Assembly (NCBI RefSeq): GCF_010548275.1
Contig: NZ_JAAGLT010000010.1
Span: forward strand, 124,001 to 188,000
Direction: 5' to 3'
Source of the DNA: Streptomyces sp. SID12488
GTDB taxonomy: Bacteria; Actinomycetota; Actinomycetes; Streptomycetales; Streptomycetaceae
DNA length: 64,000 bases
Positions 50,667 through 59,894 of the stretch are shown in pieces (the first letter of the stretch is position 1; each line of letters starts with the position of its first letter). The notes under the pieces are model-generated. The model saw nothing but the letters and a program-made list of their open reading frames with translations. It was not told where the DNA came from and searched no databases. Both the position numbers and the translations under genes were made by a program.

Positions 50667-52214
50667 ATGGCGGACATATTTGACGCGTACGCGCTGGCCG
50701 ACGCGTGGGACGAGATGTTTGTGCGGCCGGGTGAGGTCAGGGCCGCCTACGAGCCGGTACTGGCGGCACTCCAGCCCATCGAGCCGACCGAGCTGCGCTT
50801 CCGGGCCGACCAGATGGCCCGGGCGTTCACCGACCGCGGGGTGACCTACGCCTTCGCGGGTGAGGAACGGCCCTGGCCGCTGGACCTCGTACCGAGGATC
50901 CTCGAAGCGCTGGAGTGGGATCTCATCCAGCGCGGGGTCGCCCAGCGGGTACGGGCCCTGGAGGCCTATCTCGCGGACGCCTACGGGCCCTGCCGGGCCT
51001 TCGAGGACGGCGTCGTGCCCTGGCGGCTGCTGCTCAGCTCACCGCACTTCCACCGGGCCGCCCAGGGCATCGAGCCACCGGGCGGGGTACGCATCCATGT
51101 CGCCGGCATCGACCTCGTCCGGGACGAGGCCGGGGACTTCCGGGTGCTGGAGGACAACGTCCGGGTGCCGTCCGGGGTGTCCTACGTCATCGAGAACCGG
51201 CGGGCGATGACCCGCGTCTTCCCGTCCCTCTTCGCCGAGCAGCACGTCGTCCCCGTCGACGGCTACGCGCAGCGCCTGCTGGCCGCGCTGCGCGCCGCCG
51301 CGCCCGCCGGGGTCACCGATCCGCGGGTCGTGGTCCTGACCCCCGGTCCGAGCAACGCCGCCTACTTCGAACACGCCCTGCTGGCCCGGCTGATGGGCGT
51401 GCAGCTGGTCGAGGGGCACGATCTGGTGTGCCGTAAGAACCGGGTGTGGATGCGGACCACGCGCGGTGAGGTGCCCGTCCATGTCGTATACCGACGAATG
51501 GACGACGACTTCCTCGACCCGCTCCATTTCCGGCCCGACTCGCTGATCGGCTGCCCGGGCATCCTGAACGCCGCCCAGTCGGGCACCGTCACCCTCGCGA
51601 ACGCTGTCGGCAACGGCATCGCGGACGACAAGCTGCTCTACACCTACGTACCCGATCTGATCCGGTACTACCTCTCCGAAGAACCGATTCTTCCGAACGT
51701 GGAGTCGTTCCGTCCGGACGAGCCGGGCCAGTTGGAAGCCATTCTCGACCAGATCGACCAGCTGGTGATCAAGCCCGTCGACGGCGCCGGGGGCCAGGGC
51801 ATCGTCATCGGCCCCAAGGCCGACCGGAAGACCCTCCAGCAGTGCCGGGCGGCGGTGGCCGCCGACCCCCGGGGCTGGATCGCGCAGCGCCCCGTCGCGC
51901 TCTCCACCTCCCCGACCCTGGCCGGCGAGCGGATGGCGCCGCGCCACATCGACCTGCGCCCGTTCGCCGTGAACGACGGCAACGAGGTCTGGGTCCTGCC
52001 CGGCGGGCTGACCCGCGTCGCCCTCCAGGAAGGCAACCTCATCGTCAACTCCAGCCAGGGCGGCGGCTCCAAGGACACCTGGGTGCTCGCCGAGGGGCCC
52101 GCCGAGACCCCGACCCCGGTACCACCGGCCGGCGCACCGCCCGAGGTCGCCCCGCGCCAGCACGGACCCGACGGCAACCTCACCCTCGTACAGGAAGGGG
52201 CGCAGCAGCAGTGA
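50667..52214 (+). CDS. Circularly permuted ATP-grasp protein (DUF404/407)
   Basis: 515 residues from ATG 50667. The CP_ATPgrasp signature runs through RILEALEWDLIQRGVAQRVR, LEDNVRVPSGVSYVIENRRA, LVIKPVDGAGGQGIVIGPKA and SKDTWVL. The family is thought to make an amide bond on a peptide or amino acid using ATP; reaction unproven. It is first of three overlapping genes (GTGA overlap with the next). The C-terminal about 35 residues are a Pro-rich tail. An open frame extends left to 50607 but does not match the family. Confidence 0.92.
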   Translation: MADIFDAYALADAWDEMFVRPGEVRAAYEPVLAALQPIEPTELRFRADQMARAFTDRGVTYAFAGEERPWPLDLVPRILEALEWDLIQRGVAQRVRALEAYLADAYGPCRAFEDGVVPWRLLLSSPHFHRAAQGIEPPGGVRIHVAGIDLVRDEAGDFRVLEDNVRVPSGVSYVIENRRAMTRVFPSLFAEQHVVPVDGYAQRLLAALRAAAPAGVTDPRVVVLTPGPSNAAYFEHALLARLMGVQLVEGHDLVCRKNRVWMRTTRGEVPVHVVYRRMDDDFLDPLHFRPDSLIGCPGILNAAQSGTVTLANAVGNGIADDKLLYTYVPDLIRYYLSEEPILPNVESFRPDEPGQLEAILDQIDQLVIKPVDGAGGQGIVIGPKADRKTLQQCRAAVAADPRGWIAQRPVALSTSPTLAGERMAPRHIDLRPFAVNDGNEVWVLPGGLTRVALQEGNLIVNSSQGGGSKDTWVLAEGPAETPTPVPPAGAPPEVAPRQHGPDGNLTLVQEGAQQQ

Positions 52215-53152
52215 ACGACGTGATCCTCTCCCGGATAGCCGAGGCCCTGACATGGACGGGCCGTTACGTGGAGCGGGCGGACGCCACGAGCCGCATCCTG
52301 GACGCCTATCTGCACCGCCTGCTGGAGGACCCCTGGCGCGACGAGGACGCGGCCTGCCGCTCCCTCTACGCGATCCTGGGCGTCGACGCGGGCGGCCAAC
52401 CCGTGGACATGCAACAGGTGTTGGACCAGCTCGCCTTCGACGCCCGCTCGACGTGCGCGATCGAGGGCGCGCTCGGTGCGGCCCGGCTCAATGCCAGAAG
52501 CGCCCGGGAAGCCGTCTCCTCGGAGATGTGGGAGTGCCTCAACTCCACCTGGCACGCCCTCGCCGACCAGCGGCTCGCGGCCCGACGCACGGGCCCGTAC
52601 GCCTACCTGGAGCTCGTACGGCGCAGATCCGCGCTCTTCTTCGGTCTCGCCGACTCGACCATGAGCCGGGACGACAGCTGGCGGTTCGTGATCCTGGGGC
52701 GCAGCCTGGAGCGGGTGGACATGACCGTACGGCTGTTGTCGGTACGGGTGTTGGACGCCGCCCACGCCCCGGACTGGCCGACGCTGCTGAGCGCGAGCGG
52801 CGCGGACGAGGCGTACGCGCGTATCTACAGCGGTTTCGGGGACACTCCAAGAGTGGCCGAATTCCTGCTCCTGGACCGGGACTTCCCGCGCTCGGCGCTG
52901 CACGCGCTGACCACGGCGGAGGAGTGCCTCGCGGCCCTGGGCCGCCCGCGCCAGGACCCGGCCCGGCGCCCGATCGGGCGGCTGCGCACCCGCCTGGAGT
53001 ATCTGGACTCGCAGGCCATGGAAGACCAACTCCCGGTGCTGCTACAGGACTTGCAGGCCGCCTGCATGGCCTCGGCGGAGGCGGTCGCGGAGAAGTTCTT
53101 CCCGTACCAGGGGCCCGTGGAGTGGGCACAGGAAGGAGCGCGAGCAGTATGA
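52211..53152 (+). CDS. Alpha-E domain protein (DUF403)
   Basis: 313 residues, all-helical. The beginning ILSRIAEALTWTGRYVERAD is diagnostic of the alpha-E domain, which accompanies circularly permuted ATP-grasp proteins, sometimes fused to them. Start GTG overlaps the previous stop by four bases. Its end overlaps the transglutaminase-like gene by four (ATGA). Probably a partner of the ligase in the same complex; molecular activity unknown. Confidence 0.93.
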   Translation: MNDVILSRIAEALTWTGRYVERADATSRILDAYLHRLLEDPWRDEDAACRSLYAILGVDAGGQPVDMQQVLDQLAFDARSTCAIEGALGAARLNARSAREAVSSEMWECLNSTWHALADQRLAARRTGPYAYLELVRRRSALFFGLADSTMSRDDSWRFVILGRSLERVDMTVRLLSVRVLDAAHAPDWPTLLSASGADEAYARIYSGFGDTPRVAEFLLLDRDFPRSALHALTTAEECLAALGRPRQDPARRPIGRLRTRLEYLDSQAMEDQLPVLLQDLQAACMASAEAVAEKFFPYQGPVEWAQEGARAV

Positions 53153-54081
53153 GCGGCAATGAGACGGGCAGCATGACGAGCGGCGGAGCCGATGGCCTGC
53201 CGAGCGGCGGGACGAGCATCATGTCGACGAGCGCGCCGATGACCCGCCGGCTCCGTATCCGGCACGTCACCCATGTCGCGTACGCGCAGGCCGTGATCTC
53301 CTCGCACAACGAGGTCCGGATGACCCCGCTGACGCTCCCCGGCCAGACCACGCTGGACGCCCGGGTCACCGTGAACCCGGCAACGTCGACCTGGTCGTAC
53401 TGGGACTACTGGGGCACGCAGGTCACGGGTTTCGACCTGATGGATCCGCACGCCGACCTCACGATCACCGCCCAGAGCCTGGTGGAGACGGCCCCGCCGG
53501 GTCCCCTGGGCCCCGCGCCGAGCTGGGCCGAGGTGGCCGACCGGACGGCCACCTCCCGGCTGCTGGAGTACGCGACGACGACGGGACGGACGACGGTGCC
53601 GCCCGAGCTGGTGGCGCGGGCGCGGGAGGTGGCCGTGGGTCTCGACCCGCACGAGACGGCGACGGCGGTGTCGGCGCTGGTCGCGGACCGGGTGTCGTAC
53701 CTGCCAGGTACGACGGGCGTCAACACGTCGGCGGCGGAGGCGTGGGAGCAGGGCGCGGGCGTCTGTCAGGACATCGCCCATGTGACGATCGCGCTGCTGC
53801 GGGGCCTCGGCCTGCCCACCCGCTATGTCTCCGGCTACCTCCACCCCGAGCGGGATGCGGAACTGCACCGCCCGGTGGAGGGCCAGTCCCACGCCTGGGT
53901 CGAGTACTGGGCGGGCGACTGGTGCGGCTACGACCCGACGAACCGGACGCGCGCCGACGAGTCCCACGTGGTGGTCGGCCGGGGGCGCGACTACGACGAC
54001 GTGACACCGCACAAGGGCGTGTACCGGGGAGTGGCCGGGGGGCCGCCGGAGGTGACGGTGGAGTTCACGCGAGTGGCCTGA
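53149..54081 (+). CDS. Transglutaminase-like cysteine peptidase
   Basis: 310 residues. An N-terminal beta domain (RIRHVTHVAYAQAVISSHNE) precedes the transglutaminase core with Cys in GAGVCQDIAH, His in SHAWVEYW and Asp in CGYDPTNRT. In this operon type it is predicted to hydrolyse or transfer the amide made by the ATP-grasp enzyme. It has no signal peptide; the first about 30 residues are Gly/Ser-rich. A 52-base perfect palindrome follows the stop. Confidence 0.93.
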   Translation: MSGNETGSMTSGGADGLPSGGTSIMSTSAPMTRRLRIRHVTHVAYAQAVISSHNEVRMTPLTLPGQTTLDARVTVNPATSTWSYWDYWGTQVTGFDLMDPHADLTITAQSLVETAPPGPLGPAPSWAEVADRTATSRLLEYATTTGRTTVPPELVARAREVAVGLDPHETATAVSALVADRVSYLPGTTGVNTSAAEAWEQGAGVCQDIAHVTIALLRGLGLPTRYVSGYLHPERDAELHRPVEGQSHAWVEYWAGDWCGYDPTNRTRADESHVVVGRGRDYDDVTPHKGVYRGVAGGPPEVTVEFTRVA

Positions 54082-54087
54082 AATGAC

Positions 54088-54139
54088 CCGTCCGCGGGCA
54101 TGGCGTGTACCCCGGGGTACACGCCATGCCCGCGGACGG
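54088..54139. terminator. 52-base perfect palindrome between convergent genes
   Basis: Two 26-base arms without spacer are centred between 54113 and 54114 (inner part GTACCCCGGGGTAC). It lies 6 bases after the transglutaminase stop and 7 before the binding-protein stop, so it can end transcription from both sides. Confidence 0.9.
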
Positions 54140-54146
54140 TGTGCGG

Positions 54147-55310
54147 CTACTTCAGCCCGAGGGCCTCGCAGTCGTCCTCGAACTTCGCGGTGCAGATGTC
54201 GGACACCTTGTAGATGCCGTCCTCGATGACCGTGCTCCTGATGTTGGCCGTCGTCAGGGCGACGACGCTCACCAGCTGGGCGGGGACGTCCTTGGTCGTG
54301 GGGCTGTCGACCTTGTCCCGGGTGAGGGCGTCGAACTGGATGTCGCGGCCCTGGATGCGGGCGACGGCCATCTCGGCCGCCGTCTGGGCCTCCTGCGGGT
54401 ACGACTTGTAGACGCTCATGTACTGCTCGCCGGAGATGATCCGCTGCACGGCGGCCAGTTCGGCGTCCTGCCCGGTGATCGGCGGCAGCTTGGTGACGCC
54501 CGCGGCCTCCAGGGCGTCGATGATGCCGCCCGCCATGCCGTCGTTGGCGGAGTAGACGCCGGCGATGTTGTCCTCTCCGATGGCCGCGATGGCCTTCGTC
54601 ATGTTCGCCTCGGCGTTCTCCGGCTTCCAGTCCTTGGTGTCGAAGGACTGCGCGATCGTCACCTTGCCGTTCAGCTCGGAGAGGGCGCCCTTCTTGAACT
54701 GCGCGGCGTTCGGGTCGGTCACCGACCCGTTCATCATGACGATCTTCTTCGACTCGTTGGCCCCACCGCCGAGGGCCTCCAGGAGGGAACGTCCCTGCAC
54801 CTCGCCGACGAGCTCGTTGTCGAAGGAGATGTACGCGTCGATGGGGCCCTCGGCCAGCCTGTCGTACGCGATGACCGGAATCCCGGCGTCCTTGGCCTTC
54901 TTGACCTCGCCCGCGATGGCGTGCGCGTCCACGGCGTCGAGGAGCAGGACGTCGACCTTGTCGTCGATCATCTGCTGCAACTGCCTGGCCTGCTTGGCGG
55001 AGTCCGCACCGGCGTTGGCGTAGTCGACCTTGCCCTGGCCGCTGGTGAGCGACTCGACCTTGCTCTTGATGATCGGGTAGTCGAACTTGTCGTACCGAGT
55101 GTTCGCCGTCTCCGGAAGCAGCAGCCCCACCGTGATGTCGTTGCCCTTGGCGGGGGTCGCGGAAGCGGTTTCCCCGCCGGCGTCGAGTGCGCCGCAGCCT
55201 GCGGCAAGGGAGACCGTGACCACGGAGGCGGCCACGGCCGTGACGGAACGACGCAAACGAGCCACGCGACTCATGTGAATCGGACGAGCCGGACGAGTCA
55301 GACGAAACAT
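54147..55310 (-). CDS. Sugar-binding lipoprotein of an ABC importer (orphan)
   Basis: 387 residues from ATG 55310. The signal peptide ends in the lipobox SLAAGC, giving an acylated Cys. The mature part is a periplasmic-binding protein of the ribose/xylose type (TVGLLLPETANTRYDKFDYP, VLLLDAVDAHAIAGEV, IPVIAYDRLAEGPIDAYISF, NDGMAGGIIDALEAAG). No ATPase or permease gene is next to it, so it must use a transporter encoded elsewhere or act as a sensor. ATG 55274 is a shorter alternative start; GAAGTGAG before 55310 favours the longer one. Confidence 0.9.
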   Translation of the reverse strand: MFRLTRPARPIHMSRVARLRRSVTAVAASVVTVSLAAGCGALDAGGETASATPAKGNDITVGLLLPETANTRYDKFDYPIIKSKVESLTSGQGKVDYANAGADSAKQARQLQQMIDDKVDVLLLDAVDAHAIAGEVKKAKDAGIPVIAYDRLAEGPIDAYISFDNELVGEVQGRSLLEALGGGANESKKIVMMNGSVTDPNAAQFKKGALSELNGKVTIAQSFDTKDWKPENAEANMTKAIAAIGEDNIAGVYSANDGMAGGIIDALEAAGVTKLPPITGQDAELAAVQRIISGEQYMSVYKSYPQEAQTAAEMAVARIQGRDIQFDALTRDKVDSPTTKDVPAQLVSVVALTTANIRSTVIEDGIYKVSDICTAKFEDDCEALGLK

Positions 55311-55680
55311 TCGGGTGCTCACTTCAGGTGCTTTTAGGACGTGGACGCAGCAGTGCGGCCCATGTGTCTGAAAAGACAACGCGCGCGAGCCCGCACGCGT
55401 CAAGCGGAACTACTGATCCGGAGTGCAACATCACACTCCGTCGCCTGCGTGAAGAAGTGGCGGAAGTCTGCGTCAACAGCCTTCGCACCCTCTCCATCAA
55501 GTGTCCGGACCGAGCGGACCGAGCGCACGGAGACCCGTCCGGAACCCGTCCAGAACCCGCCCAGTGCCCGTCCGGACCCCGTCCAAGATCCGTACAACCA
55601 AGCGCGTTCCTCACGAGTCCTGAAGATCGACGGCTGGATACCGCCGTTCCGGAACGGACGCGAAGAATGCGAAGGACCGA
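55311..55680. other. 370-base divergent promoter gap
   Basis: No gene recognised. It serves the lipoprotein leftwards and the first PA14 protein rightwards. Near 55515-55590 short imperfect repeats of the type CCCGTCCGGAAC and ACCGAGCGG are piled up. Frames open across it are short and without coding bias. Confidence 0.5.
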
Positions 55681-57672
55681 ATGATCTCAGCCAGAAGTAC
55701 GACGGTCACGGGAGCCGCGAGGAGCACCACCGCGACCGCTGTCGTGCTCGCCGCCGCCGGCGGGCTGCTCACCGCGGTGGCCGCCGCCACCCCCGCCTCG
55801 GCGGCCACCGTGACGTGCGCCTCCCCCGTCTACAAGCGGCAGCTCTTCGCGAACACCACCTTCTCCGGCACCCCGAAGAAGACGGACTGCGACACCGCCG
55901 TCGCCGAGAACTGGGGCGCGCGAGCCCCCGCCACCGGCCTCCCGAAGGACAACTTCGGCGTCCGCTGGACCGTGACACGGGACTTCGGGTCCGGCGGACC
56001 ATTCGCCCTCACCGTGGCCGCGCAGGACGGTATCCGGGTGTACCTGGACGGCAAGGTCAAGGTCGACCTCTGGAAGAACGTCACGACGATCCAGAAGAAG
56101 ACCGTCAACCTCACCATCCCCTCCGGCAAGCACACCCTCCGCGTCGACTACGCCAACTGGAACGGCAACGCCAACGTCAACTTCGCCTACACACCCCGCA
56201 CTTCGGCGACCGTCGACAAGGTCAAACCCCTCGCCCCGACAGCACCCACCGTCACGTACGACAAGGCAACGGGCAAGGCCAAGCTCACCTGGGCGAAGAA
56301 CAAGGAGATGGACCTCTCCGGCTACAAGATCTACCGCGCCCTGAACGGCACGAAGTTCGGCAGCACCCCCCTCGCCACGACCACCGCCGCCACCACCACG
56401 TACACGGACTCCACAATCCCGAAGACCGGCCAGACGTACGCCTACGAGATACGCGCCCACGACAAGGCCGGCAACCAGTCCACCGGCAGCACCGACGTGA
56501 CAGCGACGACCGTCGACAAGACAGCGCCGGTGCAGGTCACCGGGGTCAAGGTGACGGTGGCCGCGTCCACGCTGCGGCTCGACTGGAACGCGGTCGCCGA
56601 CGCGTTCTCCTACAGCGTCTACCGCGCGAGCGCGCCGCAGGGCCCGTACACCCGGATCAGCTGGGCGATCGGCGACACCTACTACACGGACTCCACGGAG
56701 AACATCAAGCAGCGCGCGTACTACCGCGTCACGGCCGTGGACAAGTACAGCAACGAGTCCGTCCCGTCCGCGACGGTCGACCCGGGTGAGCCGGACACCA
56801 CCGCGCCCGACCAGGTCACGGGCCTGACGGCGGAGGGTACGACGGCGGGCAACGCGGTCCGCTGGCAGGCTTCCTCGGCCGACGTGGAGCGCTACGAGGT
56901 GTGGGCGGCCCCGGCCGGCGGGTCCGACCCCGACGGCCCGGAGATCGCCCTCGGCACCTCGTTCAACGACCAGCTGGCGGAGGCAGGCGTCCCGGTCACC
57001 TACACGATCCAGGCGATCGACGCGTACGGGAACATCTCCCCGGTGTCGGAGGCGGTGACGGCGACCCGCCCCGCGCCCGGCGAATCGGCGGCGCCCACGG
57101 GCCTGACGGGCACACTCCGCGACAGCGCCACCGTACTCACCTGGGACTTCTCGACGGACGCCCACTACGGCTACCGGGTCTACCGCCGCACGGGTACGAA
57201 CGACGCCTGGACGCGGATCAGCGCGGACAAGGTGACGGCCACCCTCTACGACGACAGGACGGCCCCGATCGGGCGCGCGTCCTACTACGTGGTCGCCCTC
57301 GACCAGTACGGCAACGAGTCGGCCCCCGAGGGAGTGGTCACGGTGACCCGGGAGACCCCGGCCACGTCCACCGCGCCGCTGCCGCCGACGATCACCCTGT
57401 CCGCCCCGTACACGGAGTGCACAGCGAACGACTGCGTGGCGCACGGCGGTGCGGACACTCCGCTCACCGCGACCCTGACCCCGACCTCGGACCGCCTGAT
57501 CTGGGGCTACGAGTACAAGTTCACCAGCGACACGGGCTACACCACGACCACGAACTCGACCCTCACGTGGACAGCGCCCAGGTCCGGCTTCTACATACTC
57601 CAGGTGCGGACGGTGGACTACTACGGGGGCCGGAAGGGCCCGGCGAGCACGATCTCGTTCAAGGTGGGCTGA
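55681..57672 (+). CDS. Secreted PA14-fibronectin III protein 1
   Basis: 663 residues. A Sec signal peptide (LAAAGGLLTAVAAATPASAA, about residues 23-42) is followed by a PA14-like carbohydrate-binding domain (about 43-180: FGVRWTVTRDFGSGGPFALT, AQDGIRVYLDGKVKVDLWKN, GKHTLRVDYANWNGNANVNF) and four fibronectin type III modules, ending without anchor. PA14 domains bind glycans; the protein may stick to the cell surface or a polysaccharide. GAAGGACCG lies before the ATG. First of three tandem paralogues on the same strand. Confidence 0.85.
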   Translation: MISARSTTVTGAARSTTATAVVLAAAGGLLTAVAAATPASAATVTCASPVYKRQLFANTTFSGTPKKTDCDTAVAENWGARAPATGLPKDNFGVRWTVTRDFGSGGPFALTVAAQDGIRVYLDGKVKVDLWKNVTTIQKKTVNLTIPSGKHTLRVDYANWNGNANVNFAYTPRTSATVDKVKPLAPTAPTVTYDKATGKAKLTWAKNKEMDLSGYKIYRALNGTKFGSTPLATTTAATTTYTDSTIPKTGQTYAYEIRAHDKAGNQSTGSTDVTATTVDKTAPVQVTGVKVTVAASTLRLDWNAVADAFSYSVYRASAPQGPYTRISWAIGDTYYTDSTENIKQRAYYRVTAVDKYSNESVPSATVDPGEPDTTAPDQVTGLTAEGTTAGNAVRWQASSADVERYEVWAAPAGGSDPDGPEIALGTSFNDQLAEAGVPVTYTIQAIDAYGNISPVSEAVTATRPAPGESAAPTGLTGTLRDSATVLTWDFSTDAHYGYRVYRRTGTNDAWTRISADKVTATLYDDRTAPIGRASYYVVALDQYGNESAPEGVVTVTRETPATSTAPLPPTITLSAPYTECTANDCVAHGGADTPLTATLTPTSDRLIWGYEYKFTSDTGYTTTTNSTLTWTAPRSGFYILQVRTVDYYGGRKGPASTISFKVG

Positions 57673-57764
57673 GCCCGGCCGCGGTTCCCACGCGCCCCAC
57701 GCGGCCCGTTCTTACCTTTCGAACAAAATCACACCAGCCGTACAACCAATTCACACCTTCGCCG

Positions 57765-57810
57765 GTCCTGATCGTCAACGGCCCACTTCTCGTCGTTTGA
57801 CGATCAGGAC
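57765..57810. repeat. Inverted repeat before the second PA14 gene
   Basis: Fourteen-base arms GTCCTGATCGTCAA and TTGACGATCAGGAC surround 18 bases. It lies 93 bases after the first PA14 gene and 14 before the TTG start of the second; it could be an attenuating hairpin or an operator. The upstream in-frame TTG 57797 lies in its right arm. Confidence 0.8.
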
Positions 57811-57823
57811 TCGAAGGACCGCT

Positions 57824-59893
57824 TTGAACCCAGCCAGACGCACGACGCAGGCAGCCACCACCGCCCTCGTGCTCGCCACCGCCGGCGCCCTGCTCAGCAC
57901 CGCAGCCCCGGCCGCCTCCGCCGCTACGACGTGCACTTCTCCCGTCTACAAGCGCCAGTTCTTCGCGAACACCACCTTCTCCGGCACCCCGAAGAAGACG
58001 GACTGCGACACCGCCATCGCCGAGAACTGGGGCGCGCGAGCCCCCGCCACCGGCCTCCCGAAGGACAACTTCGGCGTGCGGTGGACGGTGACGCGGGACT
58101 TCGGGTCCGGCGGGCCCTTCGCCCTCAGCGTCGCAGCGCAGGACGGCATCCGCGTCTACGTCGACGGTGCGGTCAAGGTCAACGTGTGGAAGAACGTCAC
58201 GACGACCCAGAAGGAGACCGTCAACCTCACCGTCCCCAAGGGCAAGCACACCCTCCGCGTCGACTACGCCGCCTGGACAGGCAACGCGAACGTCAACTTC
58301 GCCTACACGCCCAGGACTTCGGCGACGGTCGACAAGGTCAGGCCACTCGCGCCGACCGGGGCCGACATCAATTTCCTGGTCCAGACCGCCGATGCGGTGG
58401 GCATCGTGAGTTGGGCGCCGAACAAGGAACTGGACCTCGCCGGATACCGCGTCTACCGGCGGATCGCGGGCTCCAGCAACTGGACCAGGGCAGGCACCAC
58501 AACCGGCCTGCGGTTCACGACCAACCAGCCCTCCACGGGAGACGACTACTACTACGAGGTCCGCGCTTACGACAAGGCGGGCAACGAGTCCGCGGGCAGC
58601 ACCGACCAGGGCCCCGTTCCCACGGACGACAGGACTCCGCCCACCCGTCCGGTACTCACCGCCGAGGGCGTCGAAGCGGCCAACAACCTCTCCTGGGCGG
58701 CGTCCAAGGGGGTGAAGACCTACCGGGTCTTCCGTCAGGCCGACAACGAGAACTCGTTCACCAAGCTCACCGAGACCACGTCCACGAGCTACTCCGACAC
58801 GTCGGCGAGATACGGCGATCCGTACGACTACGAGGTCGTCGCGGTCGACGCGGCCGGGAACAGCGCGGCATCCAACGTCGTCAGCAGCACGCGGAGCATC
58901 GCGCCGCCGTCGAACATCGCGGTCACCACCCCCAGTTGGGGTGTGGTGTTCACCTGGACCGATCCCCTGGGCAGTAAGACCGCGGACTACTCCGTGTATC
59001 GCTCACGGACGTCCCCGGTCGTCTCCGACAACAACACGCGGATCGACTGCACAAAGAGCGCGGACGGAACCGACGCGTCCGGCAACACGATCCACCGTTG
59101 CACGGACTACGACGCCCGCCGGGGCGTCACGTACCACTACGTGATGGACCGTGTGAACACCGCCGGCCGCTACTCCGGCGACTCTTCGGAGATCACCGTC
59201 ACTCGCCCCGGTGACGAGAGCCCGCCACCGCCCGTGACCGGCCTGACCGCCGAGCCGCTGGAATACGGCGTCCGGCTGAACTGGGACGCCAGCACGGCGA
59301 CCGACCTCGACCGTTATTGGGTCTATGCGGGCGACCCCGACGGAGACCACTGCGGCAGCAACCACAACTGCGAGTACATCGCCACCGTGAATGCCGACAC
59401 CACCACGTACACGGACGGCCCACTGCCCGCGAACGGCGAGACCAAGACGTACTACGTCATCGCCGTTGACATCTACGGCAACTCCCTGACGTACGAGGAC
59501 GAGGACCGCGCTGCCTGGGACAGCAGTGTCTCCCAGGTCACCTACACCGAGTTGGACCTCACTCCGACGGTCGTCCACGAGGACACGGCGGAGTGGTATC
59601 TGTCCGCGTCGGCAAACGCGACGACGGGAAGCGGGGTGCTGTCGTGGAGCTGCGTCGCATATTCCACCGTCACGTGTGACACCTCAGGCTTCAACGTCTA
59701 CCGCTGGGACGGCTCGACGGGCACGTACGTCCGGCTGACCGAGGTGCCGCTGGCCGCCACCACCAAGCGCTACACCGACCTCACCGCACCCACCGGCACC
59801 ACCAACCACTACGTGGTCTCGGTCGTGGCAGCTGACGGCACCGAGGCCTTCACCAACGTGGACTACACCGTGACACTGCCGAGTGAGGCGTGA
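57824..59893 (+). CDS. Secreted PA14-fibronectin III protein 2
   Basis: 689 residues from TTG 57824, chosen because GAAGGACCG precedes it exactly as in the first paralogue. Signal peptide (LVLATAGALLSTAAPAASAA), PA14-like domain almost identical to the other two, then five or so fibronectin III modules that diverge strongly (for example NIAVTTPSWGVVFTWTDPLG). Paired cysteines (DHCGSNHNC, SWSCVAYSTVTC) suggest disulfides. The gene ends one base before the third paralogue starts, so they are co-translated. Confidence 0.85.
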   Translation: MNPARRTTQAATTALVLATAGALLSTAAPAASAATTCTSPVYKRQFFANTTFSGTPKKTDCDTAIAENWGARAPATGLPKDNFGVRWTVTRDFGSGGPFALSVAAQDGIRVYVDGAVKVNVWKNVTTTQKETVNLTVPKGKHTLRVDYAAWTGNANVNFAYTPRTSATVDKVRPLAPTGADINFLVQTADAVGIVSWAPNKELDLAGYRVYRRIAGSSNWTRAGTTTGLRFTTNQPSTGDDYYYEVRAYDKAGNESAGSTDQGPVPTDDRTPPTRPVLTAEGVEAANNLSWAASKGVKTYRVFRQADNENSFTKLTETTSTSYSDTSARYGDPYDYEVVAVDAAGNSAASNVVSSTRSIAPPSNIAVTTPSWGVVFTWTDPLGSKTADYSVYRSRTSPVVSDNNTRIDCTKSADGTDASGNTIHRCTDYDARRGVTYHYVMDRVNTAGRYSGDSSEITVTRPGDESPPPPVTGLTAEPLEYGVRLNWDASTATDLDRYWVYAGDPDGDHCGSNHNCEYIATVNADTTTYTDGPLPANGETKTYYVIAVDIYGNSLTYEDEDRAAWDSSVSQVTYTELDLTPTVVHEDTAEWYLSASANATTGSGVLSWSCVAYSTVTCDTSGFNVYRWDGSTGTYVRLTEVPLAATTKRYTDLTAPTGTTNHYVVSVVAADGTEAFTNVDYTVTLPSEA

Positions 59894-59894
59894 G

